A stretch of 64,000 bases of DNA, taken from Ptychodera flava (lineage: Eukaryota > Hemichordata > Enteropneusta > Ptychoderidae). The translations under genes were made by a program, and so were the position numbers. Of this stretch, positions 42,501-54,500 are shown piece by piece; the first letter of the stretch is position 1; the number at the start of each line of letters is the position of its first letter. The DNA lies in NCBI RefSeq assembly GCF_041260155.1, contig NC_091931.1, positions 46,943,433 through 47,007,432 on the forward strand, given 5' to 3'. The notes beneath the pieces are model-generated. The model saw only the letters and a program-made list of their open reading frames with translations, did not search any database and was not told the origin of the DNA.

Positions 42501-45500
42501 CGTCAATCAGGACCAAGTCCGTGATTTTCGTCTCGCACCATTGGCAAAAAATTGCACCGCCAGCTGAGGTGGTCTTAGGCGGTTGCCTTACAGATTAGCG
42601 TTGCCGAGACGGTCAATTTCGGCCGCAATCTATGTAGTGCCTCAGAGCCAAGTTACCCCAAACTCCGCTAGAATACGTCAACGTGCTAACCTGCCAAGTA
42701 CGCTACTCGTCCCCAAAAAAAAAACCAGTCCCCCACCGGGTGGGGGGACTGGCTGGGTAGCTTCCGCACCTTTCCCTGTCGTTGGACTCTCTGTGAACCC
42801 ATTTCGAGAGCAAACGCCGTTCCTCGCCCAAAACCTGTCCTCGAACGACCCCTAGCGCGAGCAAGGGTTTGCTACACGTAGTTCCGTCGACTAGGCAGGA
42901 AAGGGGGTACCAAAAAGTAGCCCGATTTCCACCGCCTTGGCAGGATAACGGCCGTGGTTGCTCAGATTCTAGCTACACCGAATTTCAAGCGGATTTTCAC
43001 CGACTTGGCAGGAAAAGGGTTAAAATATAAAAGTAGTCAACATTCTCTGTGGAATAAAAAAAACTAGACATTTGGGCACAAAGGCATTGCAGAGTTATAG
43101 CCTGTTAAAACTTCTGAAAAACTGACCAAATAAGAAGAAGTTGGGGAGTCCTTAGTGTATTAACTATGGTAGAGGTCCCCTAGCTTTTAATAAAATGTTT
43201 GAAAAGGGAAAGTTATTATTTGCTGTTTTTCAGGAAAGTTTGACAAGGCGGTGCTGGCATTCAGAGTGAGTGACTGCTATTGTAAATGCATTTTTATATT
43301 TTTGAGTGTCAAAGAGGTGTCAAAAGTGAGATTAACCAAAAAAACTGCTCTATGACTTCAAAAGAGGGGTGCAAATATGGCTTTTTTTCAACATTTTTGA
43401 CAGAATAACAGTTTTCCTACATAATTGTATACCAATTTAATCCAACTTTGAAATGAGATATGAACATGGAATTTTTACAGCCTATTAACAAGGTTACAGA
43501 TAAGATTTGTACGGCACAATTTTCCTGTATTTGAAGTACTTTTTGAAAAATCACATTTTGAAATTTGAAAGAATTTTTAATAATTTTTTGATATATAAAC
43601 CCATGTAAAATCATAAAAACAAATTTTATTTACAAATCCTGCCGTACAAATCTTACAATAAATAGTGTCAACATATTTATAACTAATTTGGTAATATTAA
43701 TACTATCCAATTATTATTAAATTCAAATATGTAAAAAAAAATATGAAAAATTAAATTTTAATATTTACTGGTGTCATATTTCAAAATCATGGCTGCAAAT
43801 ATACAATTTTTATATTCTTTGGAGAAAATATTAACTAAGGGAGATATCCTGAAAATTTGAACTAAATATCTTGATTCGAACACTTGAAACTTGACATTAA
43901 CTCTGAGAAAAGAATTGGTGCAAAAATAGCCTTTCCAACCACCTTAAGTGATCAACTTGAAATCGTGATAAAACAATATCTTTGTACCAACAAGGCAACA
44001 GTAATTTAAACTTGATGTTGTGAACAAGGATATGTTGAGCACATTTTAGATTCTCATTTCAAAGGATTAATTACAACTTGTAAGTAAAAAGTTGTACTTT
44101 TCTCTGAGGTCATCTTATTATCAGATGAAAAAACATAGATATACTAAGATACATCGTTGAAGTTTTTGAATGATAAAATAATCCTTATAAGTTCAATTAC
44201 ATTAAAATCACGATTGGTCTCAATTAACAGATATGCGTTATGACTTTTTCGGTTTTCATTTGTGGGCGATAATATTTCAATCTTGTATTTCAGAGTTAAT
44301 TTTACAATCAATCAGATCTGTCCTTCGTTTCTGTAAAATACCAAAACACAACATTTGTCTTTATTAGAAAAATGTCTGGGACTTCTTTTTGTTTCTCGTG
44401 TGAACTCTGAAAGCTAATCCTGAATGGTTCAGACAAGATTTTGTTCCAATCATTTGAAAAGAAAAACTGGACTCTTTTGCAAAAATTATCCCATAATGCA
44501 TTACTTTCAGGACATCCCTAGCAACCTTAAGATCAGCTTTACCTCTGTAGTAGGTAGACATTCCCTGTACAGCAAAATACCGGTACAGTAAAGTCTCAAT
44601 GATTGACACACCTTCTTCATAATTTGCTTACCCATTATGACAATTTTTATCCAATTATTTCTACAGGAACACAAGAATGTAGTTTTAGACAAGGAAACTT
44701 TATCATCTCAGCTGTCTGTCAAAGAGCAGGAAATTTTCCAACTCAAAGAATTACTTGATAGAGTTCAAGATGACAAGAAAAGACTCAGTGACAAGGTCAA
44801 TAGACTAACGTCAAATGGTAAGTACCACAAAGCGGAACCCATAATACATACGGGTAATAGATTACTTCAATTTTTTGTTTTCTTAATCATATGTATAGAA
44901 GTGATATAATTTCCTTCAGAAACTAATCTGCATTTTCTGTGTTTGAAAGAAATGACACCGACAGAAGTTATATCCCTTCAGTCTGATCCAGCCACAGTGT
45001 ACACTTCAGTGTGTCTACCGGTATGTCTGTTTGGTGGAATAAAGCTGCCTTCCTCATGTGACATCACATAACTTAAAGCCATTTTGCAGTTGAGCTTCAG
45101 TTGATATCATGGTAAATTTTCATGCTTTTGTATTGCTGACAATATATAATCTCATTTAGAACGAGAATTGGTTCTGGAACTTGAACGCCTGCGTTTGTCA
45201 CCAACAAAACGAAGCAAATCTCCTTCAAGGATTGAGAGTATCATGAGAAAACTTGAAGAAGAACGAGATTACTTCAAAGGAGAAGTTGAAGTCTTACAGA
45301 AGATCTTGAAGGACAGAAGTTTGTCTTCCTCAAGGGGTAGAAGTCCTAAGAAATCCACCCCAACAAAACGTTCTACCTCCCGCAGTCCCAGCAGGGCTAA
45401 GTCTCCATCTAGAAAGGTTAGTTTATGAAAAAAATTATTGTATTGATGTTCAAAACGGTGTATTCCAGCAGTCCCAGCAGGGCTAAGTCTCCATCCAGGA

Positions 45501-48500
45501 AGTTTAGTTTGTGAAAAAAATTATTGTATTGATGTTCAAAACGGTGTATTCCAGCAGTCCCAGCAGGGCTCAGTCTCCATCCAGAAGGTTAGTTTATGGA
45601 AAACATTGTCATATGGATGTTCAAAACGTTCTACCTGCAGTAACCCACACAGGGCTAAGTCTTTGACTATACAGGTTAGCCACTCGGTTAGCTTATGAAA
45701 AAAATTGTTATGTTGATGTTCTGCGAGGGTAGCTCAAACGTTAAACCCGAGTTGCCATTACATGTGAAGATTTGATTCAATAGGGTAACCAAGTTGAGAC
45801 AAGGTTTAAAGGAAATTTTAGTAGCAAACATTTCATTGATAACACATCACTTTTGTGCAATACCTGTAATACAGATGACTTCACTGATTTCAAACTGACC
45901 AATTACCATATAATAGTGATATGTAGATTATTTATAGTAAATCAAATCAAGTGTTGAAAAAGAAAATGTTATGTTGTGATGACTGAGCTAATTTAAATTT
46001 CTATTCAAACCATGCAAATATTGTCTATGTGTCTTGTGATGAAAGTGAACATTCTGCTACCAGTACTTAGAGAAGCATACTTTTCTGAAAAAGTTTTAGG
46101 ACTTTGATTTCAATGACTTTTTTAAAACTGCAAAGTACAAGGGAGATTGATTTATCTAGAGTTGCATGTAATCACAGATCAGACTTAAACTTTATTGGTA
46201 AAATCTCATGATGATGGAGAGATTAATTTAATAATTCAAAATAAAGAAGTCAGATTGTACAAGCGTCATATATCTCATTATCAACCTTTCCATGTTCCAG
46301 AGTTCAGCACATTATGAAACCATCATGAGAGTGCTGGAAGATGAAAGAGATTTCTACAAAAGAGAATATGAAATGTTACGAGCGTTGAGATTAAGACCAA
46401 GTAGTCCATCCAGGGGGTCACCTCCTACTAGAGACAAGGTAAATATTTATGTAATTCTTATTCAATAACAATTTGTCAAAAATGTCAGAACTTTCTTTGT
46501 AAAACAATGCGAAAGTGAAATAACATACATGTTTATTGGATTGAAATAAAACTAAAAGAGGAATATAAGTTTATTTTCCAGCATATTGTTTCATTGCTTT
46601 CTATATCGTTTCCTTCCAACATTTGAGTGGATGGTATTGTGTATTTTCATCATGGATGGTGTTGTGTATTTTCATCAACAGAACAGAGATGATGATAATG
46701 AAATACTACGTTTGAAACGAGAGCGTGATGAATTGCAGTCCTTACTGGACAAATTTGAAAGACACATGGCTGAGGTGAGATTACTCAATGAAGTAATTCA
46801 TTTCAAAATCATTTAAAGCCCCAATAACTGCGAATTTTATGCATTATTTTCATGATTTTATTTTCAAACCTAAGTTGGATCATGTAAATATGCTAACTGA
46901 AGGACATGTGTAGAAGTATCACTGCTCTCTTATTTAGACCATGCCTACGCCTTTTAACAGGTTAAATAATAAACGGGTGCCACACTCATAAAATGGTGCC
47001 CCCATGAAAAAGTTCAAAAAATGCAGTATTTCCTGCACATACATATCATGATCATGATATCATGATCATAAAAGAAACAAGAATGATGCCATTTACACGA
47101 TGGCCAACATTTCATTGTTGTAATCTTTATTTTTTCTGTCACATGATTAGTTTTTGAAAATGACGGGAAATCTAAAATGATGTTGAAATGTTTGAATTTA
47201 CAAGTCACTTTAGACACTTTCGACAATGTTATACACTTTTTCAGTCTTTAATGGGTCTTATTCAAAGAAAAAATTGGAAAACAGGATATTTTGAGATCAG
47301 TTTATTACACATTCACAGCTATTTGGGCTTTAACATTTTGTCAAAAACACCCAAGTGCTATATAAAAAGTCTATGTAAAAGGAATTCCTCAGTATGGATG
47401 TAATCATATGTATTGTTAAGAATTAGATGGAACCCAGATATGATAGAGTCTCGCAACAGCTCAGTTATCATCTCTGAATATCTCAAATACTGAATGCTGA
47501 ATATCTCAAAAACTGAACACTGACTATCTCAAACATTGAATGGAACCCAGATATGATAGAGAAATTCTTGCAACAGCTCAGTTATCAACGCTAAATATCT
47601 CAAACACTGAACACTGAATAGCTAAAAAACAGAATGGAACCTAAACGTAACACAGAAAGTTTTAACATTGCTGAACATGGCATCCGGCAACCAATGTTGT
47701 TCTGTTTATACATGCTGTCTTGTTTTTTATCCCAATTCAATGTAGATACAAAGTAATGTTAAAGTATTGACTGCAGAGCGTGATAAGATCAACTTGCTCT
47801 ATGATCAGGTAAATTTATTTATTTGTGCAATGTATTGTGTTTTTATTGAGTAACATGAACATTATTTCATTTTACATCAAGGAAATGATCTTTGCTCAGA
47901 CATCTCTGTCAGACACTTCATTACATTTGTCCTTGTGTTTTTTCCATCCTTTCATTGTTAATCTTTGTCTTGAGAAAATATGTCTTATTTACCGTACTCG
48001 TCCGAGTATAAGCCCCCGGTTCGGCAACACTAAACAGCGGTAAAACTAGGGGAGGGGCTTATACTCGAGCAACCCCATGTTATCTGGCATGGACGCTTAA
48101 TTTATGCTAATTTTATGCACGATTTTTTTCAACACCACTCGATCTTTCTATCGCTTTCAAAATCGACTTACACATCCAAAGAAATTGATTGTACAATCTC
48201 TGAATACAGAAGTGACATTTTGGTGAAATTTCAGCGTCGAAAAAAACCCCAAACTTGAAACAAAGACGTCATGTATGCTGCTGATCAACAGTAATGTGAA
48301 CAGGCATGCATTGCCCACACGGAAAGGCAACTCAATATTCCAATATCAAACTGTCTACATCTTGTGAAAACAACAACATAGCCGTGAAAATTGTAATAGT
48401 CACCAGGAAAAGTCTTCACAAATGAAAGGATAATTGCTTCAAACAAAAGAAACTGCATGTTTCAAGCATGAAAACATCGTGGCGTGAATGAAAGTAAACA

Positions 48501-51500
48501 ATGGCGGACATGAGTGAGACTATTCTATTTAGGCGACGGGGGTGAGTAGGGTCAAAGAATCAAGATAGTACTGGAAAAACGTGTCATTTTCCTTACGATA
48601 TTGTCAAAGGAACTCAGTTTCCCATTGTTTTAACATCTTTTAATGGTTTCTTTATTATCTAAAATTAATTTTACCAAGTTAAATGACCAAATATACTCTC
48701 CTAACCTTTCTGTATTTGAGTTACACTAGGGTAGGGGCTTATACACGGATGTAATGCATTTTCTAAAATCCTCTAAAATCAGTAGGGGGGGCTTATACAC
48801 GAGCAGGGGCTTATACTCGGACGAGTACGGTAGTTCTTTAGCTTCTGATTGCTTTGAACAACCTCATCTGAAAAGTGAATATGGTGCACTTGTGTTTCCT
48901 TTCACTTGAGTTTAAGATGTACCAAAGGGCGCCACCTAGCGTTCAAATCTAGGTACTGACTTTTTCACTTCTTATTTGAAGATAAAGCCTTATAATCAGT
49001 CTAAAGATTGTAATTCACCTTTCTTGCTTGACCGTAGAGTGTTGTTAAAGGTGAAAAGTTCCAATTATATTATCCATTTGTTGTAATATTTTTGAATCAA
49101 TTTTTTACAGGCTAATGATGAATTGCAGCGTTTACGCCGTGAAGTGATACGATCACCAAAATCACCGCGTGCATCATTGGCAGCTCAATCTATTCTCAGG
49201 AGAGTTGAACATGAAAGAGATGAAACCTTGGCTGATTTGAGACGAATGACAACAGAAAGGGACAGTCTCCGGGAAAGATTGAAGGTAATTATTTGTAGAG
49301 AATGACCTATGACCTCAGTGAAAGCTTGAAGGTGATTATTTGTAGAGAATGACCTATGACCTCAGTGAAAGCTTGAAGGTGGTTATTTGTAGAGAATGAC
49401 CTATGACCTCAGTGAAAGATTGAGATTGAAGGTAATTATTTGTAGAGAATGACCTATGACCTCAGTGAAAGATTTAAGGTAATTATTTGTAGAGAATGAC
49501 CTTTGACCTAAGGCTGCATGAAGAGCAGAAATCACATTGAAATTGATTTAATTTGATACAAATTATGTCCGACTGATGGCTCTTTAACCCAACTTTTTAC
49601 TATACATTTTAAGTTGAATTATGAATGAAATTTACTGCCTTTGGGAAGTAATCCTGGTACCATTATATAGCATGTGAAAATAGTGACAGGATGTCTCTCA
49701 TTTTGTTTCCTGACTTCTGCAGATATCCACAGAGACTCAGCTTAGTGACAGAGCAAGACTTGAACAGAGAATAGAAGATCTTGAAAATGCTCTTCATTCT
49801 GTAAGTAGTGGGTTTACATCTTTCAAATTATAGAAATGTGACTATGAGAAGCAATGTGTATGCTATCAATAACACGTGTCATTGTAGACTGGTATATGGA
49901 AAAGTTTAGTGGAAAGTGTTTCTATGGTTTGATATGCTAATTGTATGCTAATTCAGGGGTCTTATTTAGCATGTCTAGATAAGGGGACAAAGTCGCTATC
50001 TTTTCAAATTATTTTTGTTGTTTTTCTTTCATGAGAGACGTTATGTAGATTGTTCTGCCTACTGAAATATGTTGAATTATCAAACTTCAATAGTTCTACT
50101 CACATGTTGGGTGTACGTATAACATGCAAATATGCTGATGACATAATTCTGGCATCATCAATAAAGTATTTATTGTTATATCCAGAAGCAGGGAGGGAGT
50201 AGAGATCTAGCTAGCAGAACAATTGGAATATTTACTCACATGAAAAATCAAAATGACAGATCTGAATCGATGCCAGATACTCTGTTATTTATGAAATTGT
50301 AGGGTAATATTTTCAGTCTGTTGATTTGTTTACACAGAGTGATCAAGAGAGAAGTGAACTTCTTGCCAGGGTGACAAGTCTCCGAGAATTGATTGCCACT
50401 TTAGAAGATCAAGTAAAAAGTCAACAATTAAAGATTTCTGAATCTCAGGATGATTCAGCTCAACAGAGAGCAACGGCAACACAGATGAGATTGTTAGCAG
50501 AGCAAGCTGAAAGGTCATTAGAAGATCATCAGAGAAGATTAACAAAGAAAACTGGTGAATTACAAGCAGCAGAAGATCTGGCAAGCAGACTGGAAGAAAG
50601 ACTGTGTAAGTTGTTGAGAGTTAATTGTATCTTTGACTTTATTGTGTTGTTTGTCTTTTATCAGGTCCACGATCACATCTTAAATTAGTCAGTATGAGAG
50701 CATATCAACTGGTATAAAATGTGAATTAATAAAGGCATAAATGGATGGATGGATGAAAGATAACATTGTGAAATGACTTATTGAATGTACAAATGAATAA
50801 CCAATAGATAAATTGTACATTTTTATTTTCTCTTCAATTTCACCTCCATTTCTGTGTTAGAAGTTTTGAGCGGAAATTACTGTTTGTGGAAATTCAGAAG
50901 TGACTTCTGGAATGCAACAGACATGCACATCCTAACTTCCATATTCTTGAAAAAGTTTTGAGACAAGTTTCTCTCACTGCGTGAAGTCTATGATTCGTTA
51001 GTTGATATTCCTAGCTGAATTCATACAAAATATAGAGAATACAATTAAACTTTGGTAAAATTTGCTGTCCCAACTACAGCTGAAGTTACAACAACAAATA
51101 CAGTGCAGAGAGAGGAAATTGCTAACCTTAGAGGAACCATTGCATCCTTGGATAAGGAGAAGGATTTATTGCAAACGGCTGTGGATGAGAAGACGGAAAA
51201 GATTGTGATTTTAGAGACTGATTTGACAGACAGAGAAGCTGTTATCAGTGAATTACGTGTTACAGTCACTGATCTTGAAGTCAAACTGGAGTAAGTTTTT
51301 ATTCATTTTATCTTTATCAATAGTTTGTACTCTAACATTCATGCTATTTTTATTCGTGCATGTCTATAATAATATAGTATGGTTAAAGATTTATAAGAAT
51401 GTTCATCATCACCCTAACTATCAATTTGATCTGAAATGCACTGAAAGTTTAAATGTAAAAATAATATTACAAAACATCGATCTAATCATGATATGTTTGT

Positions 51501-54500
51501 CAACAGTCAATTGACAGAAGAAACCAAACACAGAGAAAGAGAAATACGAAGTCTTCGACGACAAGTTGACAACATCCATGAAGAATTGACAGAGACCAGC
51601 AGAGGGAGAGAGGTTGCTTTGAGAGAGAATCGTAGATTACAAGATGATCTGTCCACAATGACCAGAGAAAATCAGGTGAGAAATTACAAACATGACACAG
51701 TGAATTGATAAATTCAATTACAAGGAATTTAACTGCAAGTTTTTTCGCTGTTAATCAGGATACAGTGATGTGGTTTGCAGAATGGCATTTAGAGTTTTCG
51801 TTTGTGAACTCAAATAGAGAGAGCACTGTATTGATCAGTGAGACTATTAACTCTGTGTTGAATCACTGGGTGTGTAAGTAAACATCAGCTGGAACAGTTT
51901 GTCATGTTGCAGTATTCAGGATTAGATTTAAAATTAATGCAATGTTGCCATGAGAGAAATGTTCTGCAAATACAGAAGTACCTGGGCATAAGGACTGTTG
52001 CATTGTGATATCTCTTCTAGTACTGAGTTGTTGACTTGATATGAAGTATCCTTGAATGAAATAACAACCTTCAAAATGTTACAGGTGAAGTGTAGTCAAT
52101 AGATCAGAAGCGACTTGCAGGTTTTATATTCTGTATAGATTTGAAGAAGCCATCAACTTTGTAAAATGTGAAAATTGCTATTTGATACAAATGACCTGAC
52201 CTATATGACAATCCTTCCTTACAGGCACTGAATGCTGATCTTGATGATACCATCAGAGAGAGAGAAAATCTTAAAGTTCAAGTGCAGGATTATATTGGTG
52301 AGGTGTCAAGAATTGAACAATTACTGGCATCTAAGGTGAGAATATAAGCTCTGACAGTAATTTTGAATCATTGTTGATTTTTCAGTATCTTTAATTAATT
52401 ATTCTGCTTTGCATCACTTACCTTACATTAAGATGAATGCTGAAGTGAAATTCTGGTTTTATTAAGAAATCATCTTGGCATATACTGTAAAATTCCCAAA
52501 TGAAGCCGAGGTTCATATCAGAATTTTTTTTCAAAGATTTGATGAATTAAGCATTTCTGCAACATCATCATTAGACAATCCTCCGTAGTTATCTATCGAT
52601 TATTTGACCGGTAATAGACGTTAATTTCTTCCAATGCGTATTTGTCCAGGAACAAGAAAACCGAGATCTGCTGGAAAACTATCGCCTAGCAACCAGTGAA
52701 GCTGAAAGATGGGAAACAGAAGCTACCCAGAGAGAAGGAGAAACATCCACTGCAAGAATTGAATTAATGACCAAAGATTCTGAAGTACGGAGATTACGAG
52801 AGAAAATTCATCAATTGGATGCAGAGATTCAACAGGTATGTACACAGTGACAGCAGTGTGATCTGTCTGTATTGATGATGATGTGTAGCCTGTAGCCTGT
52901 AAAGTTTTGCCATTGAATAGAAAGTTGATGTAAAGTTGATATAAAATTGACCCTAGGAATTCAAATTTGCTTTTATGAGTGAAATTCTAGTAATTAAAAT
53001 ATGGTTTACTGAATGAGTAGTAGCACAGAGTCTAATATTGTCTATTGAAATATCCTGCTAGAAAAAAACAGGGAAATTTGAACATTTATCTAATAAGTTC
53101 ATTGGATGAGGTGAAAAATGGGATGTCAAAATTTGAGATTTGAATACTCCTTCAATAGGAGTGGGAGGAGTGTTTGCTTGAACATATCCGCTTCTCCATG
53201 TTTTGGCAGTGCACATCGGTCATTTCAACTTTCAACATTGATGTCCATTTTTTGATGAAAATAATAGTGTTTTTCCTCATTTGTTCAGCATTTGGCAGCA
53301 CAGCAAGCCTATGAAATGCAAGTATCATCTCTGACACAATCGTTGTCCACAATGGAAGAAAACCTTCGCCAGTCTCAGGAAGAAAAGGAAGCCATCTTAC
53401 TAGATTTGGCATCAGTCAGGGAGCTTTGTGTCAAATTAGAGTCAACTAAGGAGTCTTTATCCAGACAACTTACAGCAAGAAATATTGACACCGATCAGGT
53501 AAGTTAAAAATGTAAAAATGATTGTGATTTCATTTTATGGTAGCATTGATAGAAGTTAGATATGATGATCAACTTTGTTCACTTTTAATGTTCCTTGTGT
53601 CATTTTTCACAAAGTGGGTAGAAATTGTAACTCTGTAGTGTTGCATTTTAAGTCTACTACTGACATTAACACAAAGAGAAATTGAAGTTACAAGATATCT
53701 TGAAATTTTGATAATTCTTACAGTTGATAGTCTTCTGATGTGCAGTTACCAGTGTTCACTACTTTAAGGTAGTATGCACCTCGAAAATTTAAAGACAAGC
53801 TTTTGCTCAAAATTTCTTTAATGAAACTTTCAACCATTCTCTCACCAAATCAAGAATAAAAATCAAGGGTCACAGTGCAAAGTTTTGTACTGGAAAAAAA
53901 TTACCAGAAATTTACCAATATTTGAAATTCAAAATGGCCATCATCCTTGTATTATCTCTATGACAAAAAATAGAATTTTCAATTTTCGAAAAACTAAGAC
54001 TGTGACTCCAAGAGCTTAAAACGAGTCTTCACAAGTGGTACCGGATTTTTCTGAGAGTACGCCCAGGGCCGTTAAACAGAAAATGGCTACATTGTCTGCT
54101 TCACACCTGTAGCTAAATAACGGCCCAGGGCCGTAATTCGGTAAAAATTTACCGCCAATTAACTAAAAAATAAAGGAGTTATTTTATCACTGTTGATCAC
54201 AAAACCAAAAATAAATGACGGTAGAACGCTGCAAAACATCCACTCATTTTTTTCTCGCGAGTTTTGTTTTCTTTTTCGTCATTGTGCGCTACAAATTCTA
54301 ACAGATCCATCTTCAACAAAAGGACAAAATGTTGCAATTTCTGATGCATCATACAATAACATAAACTGACACTCATGCACTCATTCACGCACGCATAAAA
54401 CTAAACTGAACCCAAGATACGATCAAGATTTCTTTTATTTGTATATCAACACAAATTGCAATAATAATTATACACATCTCTTTGGAAAATAAAATCACAC

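Larger units (their letters stand above)
37479..43019 (-). mobile_element. piggyBac-type DNA transposon, 5.5 kb, in CEP135 intron 5
   Basis: It is flanked by TTAA target duplications (37475-37478 and 43020-43023). The terminal inverted repeats are a perfect 13 bp: CCCTTTTCCTGCC at the left (37479-37491) and its complement at 43007-43019. A subterminal inverted repeat with core CCGTTATCCTGCCAAG lies 12 bp inside the left end (37504-37524) and 55 bp inside the right end (42931-42951), the asymmetric layout known for piggyBac. A frameshifted transposase lies on the minus strand. GC content is well above the host introns. It is inserted between coding exons 5 and 6 with no effect on either. Confidence 0.95.

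Noticed and set aside
43234..43266. Exon-like 32-nt segment between TTTTTCAG and GTGAGTG in CEP135 intron 5
   Set aside because: It would break the phase-0 join between exons 5 and 6, and has no counterpart in the protein family.
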